A program made the translations under genes and the position numbers. This document shows positions 37,728 through 49,652 of a stretch of 64,000 bases of DNA, in pieces; the stretch's first letter is position 1, and each line of letters opens with the position of its first letter. Source of the stretch: Portulaca oleracea (lineage: Eukaryota; Streptophyta; Magnoliopsida; Caryophyllales; Portulacaceae); NCBI GenBank assembly GCA_029582165.1, contig CM055870.1, forward strand, positions 41,523,513 through 41,587,512, written 5' to 3'. A model generated the notes under the pieces. The model did not search any database, was not told where the DNA came from, and saw only the letters and a list, made by a program, of their open reading frames with translations.

Positions 37728-39237
37728 TTTTGGAGAAATATGTGAAATGAGGGTCAATGAGAGGATTTCCATGTGATTTCTCTGTAATTGAATGGGCAAT
37801 CTGGTCAAGCTACATGAGCACATTTTTGTATAGGCTGTAAAGCTTGTTGTAACTTGTACATATGCCTCCCCCTCTGCTAGTGCATGCATCTAAGGAGCGT
37901 GGGTACCATCTTCGTTTTGCTTTTGTATCTTTTTTTTTTTTTTTTGGGGGCTCAAAATTTGGCATTGATTTTATTTGTTTTGGTACCTAGACAGGGGGAG
38001 CAAAATTGATAGGGGTATAAATATCAGCTTTGGATGATGGCGTGTTATCTTGTGTACCTGTTACTATTTTCTCTAGAATTGCCAGTCTGATTTAATTCTT
38101 TACTTTTCTACATCATTAATGAAAAATTGTTTGAATAAAACTCTAGAATGGGGGCATCTTACAAGTTACAACCTTCTTTGGGTTGTGGACTTAGATGGTG
38201 TGTTTGGTTACAACTATTTCCCGGTCAACTTTCCCATGTTTGTTTGTAATTTGTAAAATGAGGGGAAGAAAATTTTGAAGTGGGTCCCATAATTTTTCCA
38301 AGGTGGATGGGAAAATTTTGTGTTCTTCAAAGCATGTTCAAACATCAAAGACTGACATGGTGATCCATATACCCAAGGAGCCTCATGCTAGATAGGGTCA
38401 CCTTCCCTAGCACCTATGTGACCCATTTGATCAAGGCCTATCCAGATAATTCTTTTGATTTACAAGTATAACTAGGCCTTCGATCGTGAGATTTCCAGCG
38501 TTGTTTTGGGACGATGGGCAACTTCGAAGGATCTTTAGATCCTTACATATCTAAAGCTTAGACACAACTTCTATCCGCGGCTTTGAGTGATGCTCATGGT
38601 TCTGGGTGTTTTCATTGTAATTGCCGGTTACCGATGTATGTATAGCAGAAATGAAGTAGAGTGCAAGAACTAACACACACATCAAGAGAAAGCAAGGATT
38701 GCTTCTTGTTCAACAACAATCTAAGTCCCGCTTTTAGCCTAAAGGATAGGAAAACGAATGAAAAGGAAAGATAGGCAAGTGAATATCATTTGATACAGCA
38801 ACACCACAAATGAAATCACTTGAGCTAGTACTTGCAATCTCACTCTCGGATACAGAAACACCACCAAGAGATAAAAAATAAACGCTACTTATCACCCCCT
38901 TAATTAGCCAAATCAAGATACAGAAATAAAAAGTTGAGAGTTATTAGAACGCTCACAAACAAAGGGGATGAAAAGCGTACTCCTCACATTCATCAAAATC
39001 AACTAAGTGAAATGAAGAGTACATGGCTGGCGTATATATGCAAGCAAACACACATGCCTTAGTTCACATCCCAAATTATTATGTAGACACGGTTGTAGGT
39101 AGAACGGAGCGAACGCAGGGAGTGAGAAACAAGTGAAAATAAAATAGTGTTTCACAATGTATCTTTGCTTAATTTTAATGCATCTTTTCTATTAATAGTC
39201 GTACAAATAACATTTTATTTCTTTCATTATCAACAAT
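37728..39237. other. TSL 3' flank and spacer, no second gene
   Basis: The first few hundred bases probably include the kinase 3' UTR (T-rich, with a T run at about 37930); an AATAAA-like signal at about 38120 is distant and uncertain. Beyond that I see no coding region. Confidence 0.5.
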
Positions 39238-39243
39238 ACTATA

Positions 39244-39296
39244 ATGGTTTAATGGTAAGATCATTCAATAATCTATCGGTCTAGAGTTCAAATCTT
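39244..39296 (+). other. tRNA-like A box and B box (possible SINE head or decayed tRNA)
   Basis: TGGTTTAATGGTAAG (39245-39259) resembles a polymerase III A box and GAGTTCAAATCTT (39284-39296) a B box, about 25 bp apart. Acceptor and anticodon stems do not pair well, so this is not a working tRNA. A tRNA-derived SINE head is the most likely reading. Confidence 0.4.
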
Positions 39297-39304
39297 GTTG
39301 TAAT

Positions 39305-39754
39305 TTATTTTTCTTTATAACTGTTATATATTTTTTGTTTTTTTAAGGTATCTTTGTCAAGGTCCATCTTTTCCATATCATGGAGCATCTTTTCCTTACT
39401 AAAGCATATATTTTCCTTTTCAAAATGTAACCTTCCCTTGTCAATGTGGATCTTTCCTTTGTTAATGTGCATCTTTCCCTTGCCAAAATGCATCTTTTCG
39501 ATTTCAAAGTGCATCTTTTCCTTTTCCATCTTTTTTATGTTATGGTGCATCTTTTCCTTGTTGAAGTGTACCTTTTCGTTATCAAAATGTAACCTTCCCT
39601 TATCAATGTGGATCTTTCCCTTGCCAAAATGCATCTTTTCGATTTCAAAGTACATATTTTTCTTTTGAAAGTGTATGCCGCATAGAGGAATATAACCCAT
39701 GAGCCTATATGTACCATTTGCATGGTGCAAGGAACAACCGGTTATACCGTACAA
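39305..39754 (-). CDS. Open frame of heptad repeats in a 21-bp minisatellite (hypothetical)
   Basis: The minus-strand frame has 149 residues, of which about 16 successive seven-residue units follow K/R-M/I/L-H-F/I-x-K/E-G/E, for example KMHFGKG, KIHIDKG, RLHFDNE, KVHFNKE. The series appears twice as a higher-order block, joined by a short KMEKE insert. The DNA is a 21-bp tandem repeat (39350-39690) and, being a multiple of three, stays open by design of the repeat. There is no promoter or neighbour that supports expression. The product, if made, would be very basic and His-rich. Most likely non-coding. Confidence 0.25.
   Translation of the reverse strand: MYGITGCSLHHANGTYRLMGYIPLCGIHFQKKNMYFEIEKMHFGKGKIHIDKGRLHFDNEKVHFNKEKMHHNIKKMEKEKMHFEIEKMHFGKGKMHINKGKIHIDKGRLHFEKENICFSKEKMLHDMEKMDLDKDTLKKQKIYNSYKEK
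39350..39690. repeat. 21-bp minisatellite with higher-order structure
   Basis: Units on the plus strand resemble CAAAATGCATCTTTTCCTTG with substitutions. About 15-16 units form two related superunits of seven to eight. No related sequence occurs elsewhere in the window. Confidence 0.85.
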
Positions 39755-40427
39755 AAATTGTAGTACACACCTCAGTCTTTCACTTAAGCTTTCCTATATA
39801 TGAGGTAATCTCTAAACAAGCTTAATTAAACTAACTATGAACGAGTCAACAGCTTCCTTTCCTTCTCTTGAGGGTTTTCATCCAAAATAACCAAAAGATG
39901 ACCCTCTTACACGAAGACACATGGTTACTTCTCATTGGACTAGCCTAGTACACTTAGCTCATTTTAACAATGTCACCTCCTCCTTGATTGCTTGGCGTTG
40001 GGTTTCCTCAAGAACCAGATTTGAAGAGGGAAATTCAAACTAATGGGGAAAAAGGTTGAATTGCCCTTGATCTTCACAAAATAATCCAACCGTGCCAAAT
40101 CGAGCCATACCGAGCACACTTCTTTTGATGAATATGGTTGAGGGTGCAAATGAACTACAAATCGGTTGTTTAAAAGAATTTTGAAAAGCTTATACAATGC
40201 CCTTCAAAAGTCTCATAGGGCTTAATCTTAAAAGATAACTCATTTAAGAGTTAAACACCCCAAAACTTCAGCTTCTTGTTGGTTGTTGGAAAATTCATGC
40301 CAACGTTGGTTTTGGTTGATTCTTTGGGTAGCTAAGTGACATCCTTGTGCCAATATTGTTCCAATACACCCTCCATGGACCTTTTGGATCCCCAAGTGTG
40401 AGGCTAAGGCATGATGAATCAACATCA
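39755..40427 (-). mobile_element. 3' LTR-like sequence of minus-strand gag-protease element
   Basis: On the minus strand the LTR begins TGATGTTGATTCATCATGCC at 40427, right after the purine tract CAACCAAGGGAGAA (40441-40428). The head resembles the LTR at 10124 (…CTTAGCCT…CACACTTGGGGA…CATGGAGGGT). The far end of the LTR could not be placed, so the left coordinate is approximate. Confidence 0.5.
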
Positions 40428-40442
40428 TTCTCCCTTGGTTGC

Positions 40443-40575
40443 AAAGAGTTTCCCTTAAACTCGAATGAATGCTTTGATTATTTGCAAACTTAAGGGTGAT
40501 TCTTTTCTTGACGAATATGAGAATCTAGGTATTTACACGTCCATCATGAGACACGACTCTATCAAACATCCATAG
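40443..40575 (-). pseudogene. Remnant of protease end and pol tail of the minus-strand element
   Basis: The first codons from the insertion site (40575 leftwards) continue the protease of 49653-49876: Met-Phe-Asp-Arg-Val, then the HDGRVNT-type segment with a stop. About 100 bp further the sequence reaches the polypurine tract. Reverse transcriptase, RNase H and integrase are absent. Confidence 0.6.
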
Positions 40576-41805
40576 TGATGTAAAATCATCCACACCAAGC
40601 CCATCAAAGGAGGCCCAACTCATCTACAAGGAGGTAGAACGGGCTATAGAGGAAGGATATAGTGTGAAGGCCCAAAGGCCCACCCATATGGTGTGCAGTT
40701 TGTTCCAAGAGGACGTCCAAACGTCCTAGAAGGCTCAAGGTCCACGCCAAAGGCCCAAGTACAAAGCCCAAGTTGAATTTCACAGTTTTGACCATTTCAA
40801 GATGAAGTTCACAGTTTTGGCCTTTTCAGTTTAAAGTTCACATTTCTAGTGTTTTCTTTATTATTAGCAAGTAATTAGATGTAATTTTATTATTTCTAAT
40901 TGTGTAAGATGCCAAGTAATATCTATAAACTTGGTCATCAAGTTATAAGAGTCTAGAGTAGTCTAGAATGATCTAGAATAGCCTAGTAGGCGTGTGGTAG
41001 TCGTGTGGTGTTAGCTTTGGCGCCAAGACTTGTAATCCTAGATTAGGATGACTTATTTTGTAACTAATCCATGTTGGATTAGGAAAGCCAAATCCTAGAA
41101 GGATTTATATTGTTGTAACTAACTCCCTTAGGATTAGGAATCCAAATCCTAGGAGGAAAGGGTTGCTTAAGCGCCAAGTATAGAGTCCTAGTAGGATTAG
41201 GACTTAGTCTATTATAAATAGGGATGTAAGTGTGTGGTTTGAAAGACACAAACTTGAATTATGAATACAAACAAGCTTTTGCTTCCCCTGAGTGTTTCTC
41301 AAAACCTCGTTTGATCTCTTCTATTGTATCTTGAATGTGGCAATTCAAGTGGTGAGGAAGAGCTTGTTTCCTACTCTTAGAAGGTGTTTCTGTAACTAAG
41401 AGGAAGAACAAGTAGCCCTAGGGATTCAACTTGTGGTGTTTCTGTATCAAGTTTGATTCTCTTGAACTATCTAGTTCTCATATCTATCCTGTTGATTTCC
41501 GAAGGCTATTTTCATTCTCTCTTATTTCCCCCCAAACCTCACGTCAACTTTCCCAAACTTCCCTCTCAAAACCCTAATCCATACTCTCTCAAAGCTCTCT
41601 CAACCTCATGTCAATCTCTCTCTCGAAACTCCCTCCAAACCCTAATCCATACTCTCTCTCAAACTCCACCAAGATCCAAACTTTCACGCGAATCTCCCTC
41701 ATCCCTAGCCTTTCACGTGAACTCTCCCTACCCTAAGATTGGTTGCACGTCTCCCCCTTGATGTGTGATTGATCAAACCCTATTCTTTGATCCAATTATA
41801 CATCA
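40576..41805 (+). mobile_element. 5' LTR of the 9.1-kb gypsy element
   Basis: TGATGTAAAATCATCC to AATTATACATCA, 1230 bp. It includes a TATTATAAATAGG TATA box (about 41210), inverted TAATCC/GGATTA motifs (41040-41150) and a pyrimidine-rich end. Confidence 0.9.
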
Positions 41806-41809
41806 AAAT

Positions 41810-41821
41810 TGGTATCAGAGC
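41810..41821 (+). other. Primer-binding site, initiator-Met tRNA
   Basis: TGGTATCAGAGC begins four bases after the 5' LTR end. It matches the usual plant retroelement primer site and fixes the plus strand as sense. Confidence 0.9.
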
Positions 41822-41891
41822 TTAGGTTTTTCTCAGTGCAACCCAAACATGTTCCCATCCATCCCAAACACAAACCTAACGTCCCAAACCC

Positions 41892-42230
41892 CCCATGGCT
41901 CACGAGATGTTCATTATGAGGAGAGTTCTCAGTAGCTCGTTCGTTCCTGAAGATCAACAACAACGAGAAGCCATCTTTCAATCTCATTGTACTATCAAGG
42001 GAAAAGTATGTTCTTTAATTGTCGACGAAGGAAGCTGCACCAACGTAGCTTCACTTACTATGGTGAACAAACTTCAGCTGGAAACGAGCCCCAACCCCAC
42101 GCCATATACCATTCAGTGGCTCAATCAGGGCAAAGGTTTACAAATGACTCAACGGTGTTTGGTAAGCTTTTTCATTGGCAATTCTTATCAAGATTCTTTA
42201 TAGTGTGACGTTTTGCCTATGGATGCTTGT
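41892..42230 (+). pseudogene. Retroelement aspartic protease remnant
   Basis: The frame holds KGKVCSLIVDEGSCTNVAS, in which the catalytic D-G-G of the family reads D-E-G, then PYTIQWLNQGKG and the downstream CDVLPMDACHI after a stop at 42201-42203. The next residues, including LLGRP, lie on the other side of the inserted solo LTR at 45571-45600 and are followed at once by another stop where the family has Trp. The second Gly of the motif is lost, so this protease would be inactive. Confidence 0.75.
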
Positions 42231-42235
42231 CATAT

Positions 42236-45200
42236 TGTAATAACCCAGTGTTAATTAGACCTTAAGGTCGTTAAATTAAGTTAAATAATCAAGTTAGTTA
42301 GTCAAAGTTGCGCTTTTCTTTTCGTCTAACCGTGTGTTTTGCAGGACTTGAACATCGCAACGACCACCGACCCTCCACCATAGTAGGTTTTTTTTATAGG
42401 TATCTCTCGAATAGTATTACCGACCCTTCCTAGAAAACCATAGTATTCACATTGTTTGTCCAAAAATTTCTCTTTCGAATTAATTATTATTAGTGGAGAA
42501 TTGAGTACCCATAGAATTTCTTTTAGCAAAATTTCTCGTAGAATTTTATTCGGAAATCCCATAGTAATGGTATCAGGTTAAAAGGAGGAATTAGTAAGTG
42601 TTTGGGCCAGTTTATTTTTTTTTTCTTCCCTTCCAAACAACCCAATATTTTGTAGCAACTTGGGCCATCCTTATAAGAAGTGAAAGTCATAGTATAGTCC
42701 CCCATTCTTTTAATTTCCATATCATATTCAAAATTTTCATTCAAAGGTCAAGAATTTAACTTTCTCTCTCCTTCTTTCACCCTCTGTCTGTCTTTGTGCT
42801 CTGCTCACTGCCCGTCGTTCCCCTCTGCCCGGCCAGACGCCAACGATGACGCCAGGTCACCGGAGGAGGTGGCCGACGAGGTCTGCCGGCGGTTCCCAGC
42901 GGCGAGCTTTCACGCCTGTCTCTCTTTGCCTCTCCTTCTCTCCTATTTTCTAAGGTACTCTCTAAATTCTTTATGTTTTCCCCCTCAAAGTAATTGAGTT
43001 AATTGATTCTTGTTATAAATCTCTTAGTAGAATTAATTGTTTTAGGGGATTTTGAGAATGCAAATTTTAATCTTGTTTCATGTTGATTATTGAGGTGAAT
43101 ACTTGGTTGAAATTTATGTGAATCAAGTAAGAAACTATGGAAGTATGTTCAATTGTTGGAATTTGGTGATGCACGTTGTTGTCAATGGTAATTTGAGGTT
43201 CAAGAGTATATGCATGTTAATTTCTAAGTAAAGTACTACCCTAGATTAGTAATTGGGTTATTTTGGTTGATGAATTAGAGATGGATTGTTAGTGTATTAT
43301 GATGCATATCAAGTGTTCGATGAAATGCCTCATAAAAGAAGGGATTATGGTTGAACGAATATGACTTGGTTGATGTTGGGTTGTTGAGATTTTTACATGC
43401 ATGATATGTTGATGGTTTATGAATAGGGAATTCAATTATGGGTTGTTTTTGCCTTGCATGTCTTCAAGGTGGACTCAAATGAAGGTTTCCTTTATGTTAT
43501 CAATTCTGGAAATTTACATTTATGGTTGGAGTGTATGTTTTAGGAAGTGATTAAAGTGGGTTATAGAGTTTAAACATGCAAGCAAGCAATTCTTTGAGTA
43601 GTTTTCCAATCTGATTGGATTCTGAAAATTCCAGGGGGTGTGAAGTGTGAATTTAGCCTGTTTTATGACATGAATAGGTAGCCTAAGATGTTAGCTAAAC
43701 CCCGATTTTTGAATCGTAGAATTTCGTTAAGTATAGCAAAAGTTATGCCCAAAACCGTGAGGCCTCATATCTTAATACGAATTCTGGAGGCAGTCTGGAA
43801 ACTCATGTTTTTCATCTGTTTAGAGACCTTTTTGGTTGAGGTGTTTAACCTAAAAGATTTAGCGGATTCATTGGGCTTTCCGGAAAGGTAAACTGCGTAG
43901 CCATACGATGTCGGGAGTGAGAGTTATGAGTTCCCGATTATGAGGTAGTAATCTGAGTTTACCCACAAACTTATTTTGACTGCTCTGTATTCTTGGCCAA
44001 AATCCGACCATTTCTCATGCTCAAAGCAATTTGTGATTAAAACCAAAGTTGTTGTACGTTCCACAAGCTTTCCGAAATGGGGTCATGGGCATTCATTGGA
44101 CATAGGGAGAGGAAGTTATGGCCCGTTCTTTTTAGCTATGCAATTAAATTCTGCCCAGAAAATATTAGTGATCATAGCATATTCTAGACACTTTTTGAAG
44201 CCTTTCTAGAGTTTATATGAGATTATGGTCAACATGAAAGTTGTAGCATGCGATTCAAGCTTTCCACAGACTACTCATGTGCTCTCAACCGATGCTTAGA
44301 GCTTGAGTTATATTTTCCTGAAATACCGCTCCCGGCTATGTTTATCTCCCGAGACAGCTTTGCTATATTGTTAAGTCTCACCCTTTATTCATTGCTTTTA
44401 GCTTCAACTCTTAATTAGGAAGTTGTAGGACTTAATTTGTGATTTCCAAAGGGTCCTCTTGCAAGGTTTTCCGAGGCTTATAAAAAGAGTTATGCCTTTC
44501 CGAATGTCACAACAATCCCCGAAAGCCTTCAAACTTGTTGAGTTTTATTGTATTGATTTATTTGAGGAATTCTTCCCTCCTAAGAACTCAACTTAAGTCA
44601 TTTCTTTATTCTTATCTCAAATATCTTTCAAGGGGGTCGTTGCTACAATTCCTTCAAGTCCGCTCAAGTTCAAGTAGTTCCTCAGTCGGTTCAACCTCAA
44701 GGTATGTATATTGCCTACCTTTCCTAAGAATGTTTTATTTATGATGATGTTTTATGCTAACGTTTTATGCTGATGACTTTATGGTGTTTAACGCAAGGAA
44801 AGTTTATGGTTTTATTCTTTCAATGATGAGGTCTCTTGTTATACGGTGCTAATCGCACTGAGATACTTTCGATGTCGACGGGCATCTGTCATGCGACCTG
44901 GCCATTGTCTATGATGAGGTCTATAATGATGATGATGATGACGATGTTTATGATGCTAATGTTTATTTCTTTTCCTTGGCTATTCAAGGTTTTTTTATGA
45001 CATATTTGTTTTTTTTCCTTGTTCAAAAGAATTTATCAATGCGCGAAATAAAATGAATTAGGAAAGTTTACACTGTAGGGGTATGTGTGCTGAGTTTAGT
45101 CAACTCATTTGCGAAGTTCTCTGTTTTTGTTTTAGGAAGTGTTTCCCCTAAGAGCTACAAGCTCCCAGGTCCGAAGAAGTAATCGAGGTCCCCTTCCCAG

Positions 45201-45570
45201 TTAAAGTAAGCGTTCGGTAACAAGGATAAGAGCTCTCCCGCTTGGATGAGGATGAGGATGAGGATGAGGAATCTCTCCCTTTTGGATAAATAGTATGGTT
45301 TTAAATATTTTGTTATGTGGATTTAAACTTTAAGTTGTGATTTATTTTTGGGGTTGTCGATTGTGATTTAAGGAGTTGTAAATGTAGTAGGAATTTAATC
45401 AAGTTATTATGTATGGTTGTGTATGGTATTGTATTGGTAGGTTTCTAAAGCCTTGTCCTTTGTTATGGGGACGGCGGTAATGCCTCTGGATATGGTTTTC
45501 CCCTGCGCTAATCCTTGGATTATGAAATGTTTAGTCGTAATCTGATGATCACGAATCTGGGGGCGTTACA
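42236..45570 (+). mobile_element. Solo LTR (family C), 3.3 kb
   Basis: It starts TGTAATAACCCAG and ends TGGGGGCGTTACA, with target copies CATAT at 42231-42235 and 45571-45575. It contains a pyrimidine-rich leader (42760-42960), a long AT-rich body, and trinucleotide runs at 44930 (GAT) and 45246-45270 (GATGAG). It shares long stretches with the LTR at 51815-56633, such as the ATGCCCAAAACCGTGAGG block. Terminal similarity to family A suggests a chromovirus LTR. Confidence 0.9.
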
Positions 45571-45869
45571 CATATTCTGCTTGGGAGACCATAGTTATTT
45601 GACAAGAGTGTGATGCATGATGGAATAGCCAATACCTACACTCTTGTGATGCAAAACAAGAAGAAAACCCTAGCTCCACTAAAAATAGCCAAACCGTCCC
45701 AACCCAAGGAGAATGATCCAAACCTCATCACCTTTATGAACAATGAACATCATGCGTTGGTGAACATAAGGAGATCATTCTTTTAGACCAAAACACAAAA
45801 CCTAGCCACAAAAAGCCTACTACTGACGACGAGACTAGCCACGAAACACATCCCCCCGTCACCCCTCTT

Positions 45870-46766
45870 TTGGAGAAATACTATCATCTGTTTCCAGAAG
45901 AGATGCCCCCAGGCTTGCCCCCAGAACGAGATATTAAGCATAAGATTGATCTCATTCCCGGATCGGTCTTACCTAACAAGCCTGCATACCGTATGAACCC
46001 TAGTGACACACAGAAGGTTCAAAGGCAAGTTGATAAGCTCCTAGCCAAGGGTATGATCAGAGAAAGTCTCACCCCATGCGTTGTCTCTGCATTATTGATC
46101 CCTAAGAAGGATGGAAGTCAACGCATGTGTATTGATTGTAGAGCTATTAACAAGATTACTATCAAGTACAAGTTTCCTATTCCTAGACTTGAAGATTTAT
46201 TGGATGAGCTCTATGGTGCCCAAGTCTTTTTAAAGATAGATCTACAAAGTGGGTATCATCAGATCCGAATTCAAGAAGGGGACGAATGGAAGACTGCATT
46301 CAAGACCAAGGGAGGCCTCTGTGAATGGTTAGTCATGCCTTTTGGTCTAACTAATTCTCCCTCTACTTTTATGAGATTGATGAATCAGGTTTTGAAGCCC
46401 CTTATTGGCAAGTGTGTTGTTGTCTACTTTGATGACATACTTGTATATAGCAAGAGTGAGGAGGATCATGTTTTTCACCTACAATCAGTTTTGGAGATCT
46501 TGGCTCATGAGTACGACAATCTATCAAAGTGCCACTTCTTCACCAACAAATTAGCCTTTCTTGGCTATGTACTTTCGGCTGATGGGATACAAGTTGATGA
46601 AGAAAAGATCAAATTTATCAAAGAGTGGCCTACACCGACTAACATTCATGATATTCGAAGCTTCCACAGCTTGGCCTCTTTCTATAGGAGGTTTGTGAAG
46701 AATTTCAGTACTATTTCATCTCCTATGACTGAGCTATTGAAGTCGAAGGAGTTTTCATGGACGTAA
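45870..46766 (+). pseudogene. Gypsy reverse transcriptase domain
   Basis: A 298-codon open frame runs from [14 protein letters not shown] to a premature stop at 46764-46766. RT landmarks are all visible: the [12 protein letters not shown] block, [14 protein letters not shown] (first catalytic Asp), [17 protein letters not shown], and the catalytic box [10 protein letters not shown] (two Asp). The premature stop and a small deletion separate it from RNase H. The upstream part (45600-45869) is protease-RT linker with several stops. Confidence 0.92.
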
Positions 46767-46788
46767 GCAGCATAACAGGCGTTCAAAA

Positions 46789-47400
46789 ATGTCAAAGAAT
46801 AACTCTGCACTGCACCTATATCAGCCCTACCAATCAAGCTTTGATAAGAAGTTTGAAGTTGAGTGTGATGCTTCTGGAGTTGGAATTGGAGTTGTATTAT
46901 CTCAAGAGGGTCGCCCATTGGCCTATTACAGTGAGAAACTCAGTGATGCACTCAGTGATGTAAGGAAGAAGTACAACACCTATGATAAAGAGTTCTATGC
47001 TATTATTCGTGCCCTAGAGCATTGGAAACATTATCTTATTGGCCACGAGTTTATCTTCCATAGTGATCATGAAGCATTGAATTATATTCAAGGGCAACAC
47101 AAGCTAAACCCACGCCATGCTAAGTGGGTTGAATTCATGCAAGCTTATCACTTTGTTATCCAGCACAAAGCCGGCCACTTGAACAAGGGAGCAGATGCCC
47201 TATCACGAAGATACTTATTATTACATGTTCTTGATTCTTATGTAATAGGATTGGAACACATCAAAGATCTCTATGAGGAAGATGAAGATTTCAAGGAGAT
47301 CTATGAAGCATGCAAGAAGCGCCCCCAACGACCATTATCACGTCGAGAGTGGCTTCCTATTCCATGGGAATCAGCTATGTATTCCCAAGAGCAGTCTTAG
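46789..47400 (+). pseudogene. Gypsy RNase H domain with connection to integrase
   Basis: The frame contains VECDASGVGIGVVLSQEGRP (first catalytic Asp), YDKEFYAIIRALEHWKHYL (Glu), FHSDHEALNYI (Asp) and HKAGHLNKGADALSRR. It then runs into the start of integrase and is broken by a frameshift near 47335-47350; the integrase continues in the frame beginning 47273. Confidence 0.9.
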
Positions 47401-48395
47401 AGAGCTTCTTATCTTAGAAGTTTATGGAGGAAGTCTAGCAGGGCACTTCGGTATTGAGAAGACTTATCTCATGATGAAAGAACATTACTTTTGGCCTCAC
47501 ATGGTCAAGGACGTCGAGCATATGGTGAAAAGATGTTTTATTTGCAACTTATCCGAGAGTCACGTGCTACCCCAAAGGTTATACACGCCCTTGCTTATTC
47601 CAGAAGGTCCTTGGGAGGATGTTAGTCTCAATTTCATCGTGGGACTACCTATGACGACTCAACGTGGGAAAAACTCTATCATGGTGGTTGTTGATCGATT
47701 CTCAAAGATGGCTCACTTTATTCCATGTCACACCACTTATGATGCTGTTAGAGTTGCAGACTTATACTTCCAAGAGGTTGTTAACCTTCATGGTATACCA
47801 AGGACTATGGTCTCTGATAGGGATGTAAAGTTCCTTAGTCACTTTTGAGTTACTCTATGGAAGAAGGTGGGAACCAAGCTCAAGTGCAGTACGACGTGTC
47901 ATCCCCAAACTGATGGGCAGACCGAGGTCACCAACCGGACCCTTGGTTCACTACTAAGGTCCTTGGTGAATAAAGACAAGAAGGGGTGGATACTCTACTC
48001 CCACATGCTGAATTTGCCTTTAATCGTACTCCTAGCAAGGCAACATGAAGCAAACAAACGAGCCTAGGAGATCCAAAAGCTTCATGAGGAAGTAAGAGGA
48101 AGAATAGCTAAGTATACTTAACACATCTCAGACTTAGCTAACAAGAAGAGGAAGAAGGTTATATTTCAGCCAGGAGATCTAGTATGGGTTCACTTGAAGA
48201 AAGAGAGGTTTCCCTCCAAGAAGAAAGGAAAGCTTGTTCCTAGGGCTGATGGTCCGTTTGAAGTTCTAGAAAGGGTTGGAGATAATGCTTACAAGCTCTC
48301 ATTGAATGAAGACTATGATGGAAGTGCAACATTCAATGTAGCTGATTTGAAACCCTACTATGATGAAGGAGATGACCTTCCAAGTTTGAGGACAA
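47351..48395 (+). pseudogene. Gypsy integrase and C-terminal tail, multiply broken
   Basis: The zinc finger is partly kept (HFGIEKT…H and CFICN). The core has WEDVSLNFIVGLP, where the first catalytic Asp reads Asn (47629-47640), then MVSDRDVKF (second Asp) and a stop at 47846-47848. After it comes [19 protein letters not shown] with the Glu (about 47920-47930). Frameshifts follow near 48030. A GPF-type tail is open from 48194: ADGPFEVLERVGDNAYKL and NVADLKPYYDEGDDLP. There is no chromodomain, unlike family A, so this is a non-chromovirus-type end. Confidence 0.85.
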
Positions 48396-48417
48396 ACTCT
48401 TCTCAACAAGGGGGGAA

Positions 48418-49652
48418 TGATGTAAAATCATCGAAACCAAGCCCATCAAAGGAGGCCCAACTCATCTACAAGGAGGTAGAGCGGGCTATAGAGGAAGAAT
48501 ATAGTGTGGAGGCCCAAAGGCCCATCCATATGGTGTGCAGTTTGTTCCAAGAGGACGTCCACACGTCCTAGAAGGCTTTGAGTCCACGTCAAAGGCCCAA
48601 GTACAAAGCCTAAGTTGAATTTCACAGTTTTGACCATTTCAAGATGAAGTTCACAGGTTTGGCCTTTTCAGTTTAAAGTTCACATTTCTAGTGTTTTCTT
48701 TATTATTAGCAAGTAATTAGATGTAACTTTATTATTTCTAGTTGTGTGAGATGCCAAGTAACATCTATAAACTTGGACATCAAGTTATAGGAGTCTAGAA
48801 TAGTCTAGAATGATATAGAATAGCCTAGTAGGCGTGTGGTAGTCGTATGGTGTTAGCTTTGGCGCCAAGACTTGTAATCCTAGATTAGGATGACTTATTT
48901 TGTAACTAATCCATGTTGGATTAGGAAAGCCAAATCCTAGAAGGATTTATATTGTTGTAACTAACTCCCGTAGGATTAGGAATCCAAATCCAAGGAGGAG
49001 AGGGTTGCTTAAGCGCCAAGTATGGAGTCCTAGTAGGATTAGGACTTTGTATATTATAAATAGGGATGTAAGTGTGTCGTTTGAAAGACAAAACCTTGAA
49101 TTATGAATACAAGCAAGCTTTTGATTACCCCTGAGTGTTTCTCGAAACCTCGTTTGATCTCTTCTATTATATCTTGAATGTGGCAATTCAAGTGGTGAGG
49201 AAGAGCTTGTTTCCTACTCTTAGAAGGTGTTTCTGTAACTAAGAGGAAGAACAAGTAGCCATAGAGATTCAACTTGTGGTGTTTCTGTATCAAGTTTGAT
49301 TCTCTTGAACTATCTAGTTCTCATATCTATCCTGTTGATTTCCGAAGGCTATTTTCATTCTCTCTTATTTCCCCCTAAACCTCTCGTCAACTCTCCCGAA
49401 CTTCCCTCTCTAAACCCTAATCCATACTCTCTCAAAGCTCTCTCAACGTCATGTCACTCTCTCTCTCAAAACTCCCTCCAAATCCTAATCCATACTCTCT
49501 CTCAAACTCTACAAAGATCCGAACTTTCACATGAATCTCCCTCATCCCTAGCCTTTCACGTGAACTTTCCCTACCCTAAGATTGGTTGCACGTCTCCCCC
49601 TTGATGTGTAATTAATTGATCAAACCCTATTCTTTGATCCAGTTATACATCA
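48418..49652 (+). mobile_element. 3' LTR of the 9.1-kb gypsy element
   Basis: 1235 bp, TGATGTAAAATCATCG to GTTATACATCA, preceded by the polypurine tract AAGGGGGGAA (48408-48417). It pairs with 40576-41805. Confidence 0.9.

Larger units (their letters stand above)
40576..49652 (+). mobile_element. Full-length decayed Ty3/gypsy element (TGATGT family), 9.1 kb with nested solo LTR
   Basis: Two LTRs (40576-41805 and 48418-49652) enclose a primer-binding site, a protease remnant, RT, RNase H, integrase and polypurine tract. The target-site copies are CATAG (40571-40575) and CATGG (49653-49657), one mismatch. The target was the protease Trp codon of a minus-strand element, whose frame resumes on the other side, which confirms both ends. 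Gag is missing: only about 70 bp separate the primer site from protease-like sequence. A solo LTR (42236-45570) sits in the protease. Stops and frameshifts are spread through pol. The two LTRs differ at roughly a dozen of the first 195 positions, so the insertion is not recent. Confidence 0.9.

Noticed and set aside
39235..39305. Functional tRNA gene
   Set aside because: A- and B-box motifs are present, but the acceptor and anticodon stems do not pair.
40563..40575. A 13-bp match (CAAACATCCATAG) left of the 9.1-kb element and at 49678-49690, suggesting a longer target duplication
   Set aside because: Reading both flanks as protease shows different codons; the true target copy is CATAG/CATGG directly at the LTR ends.
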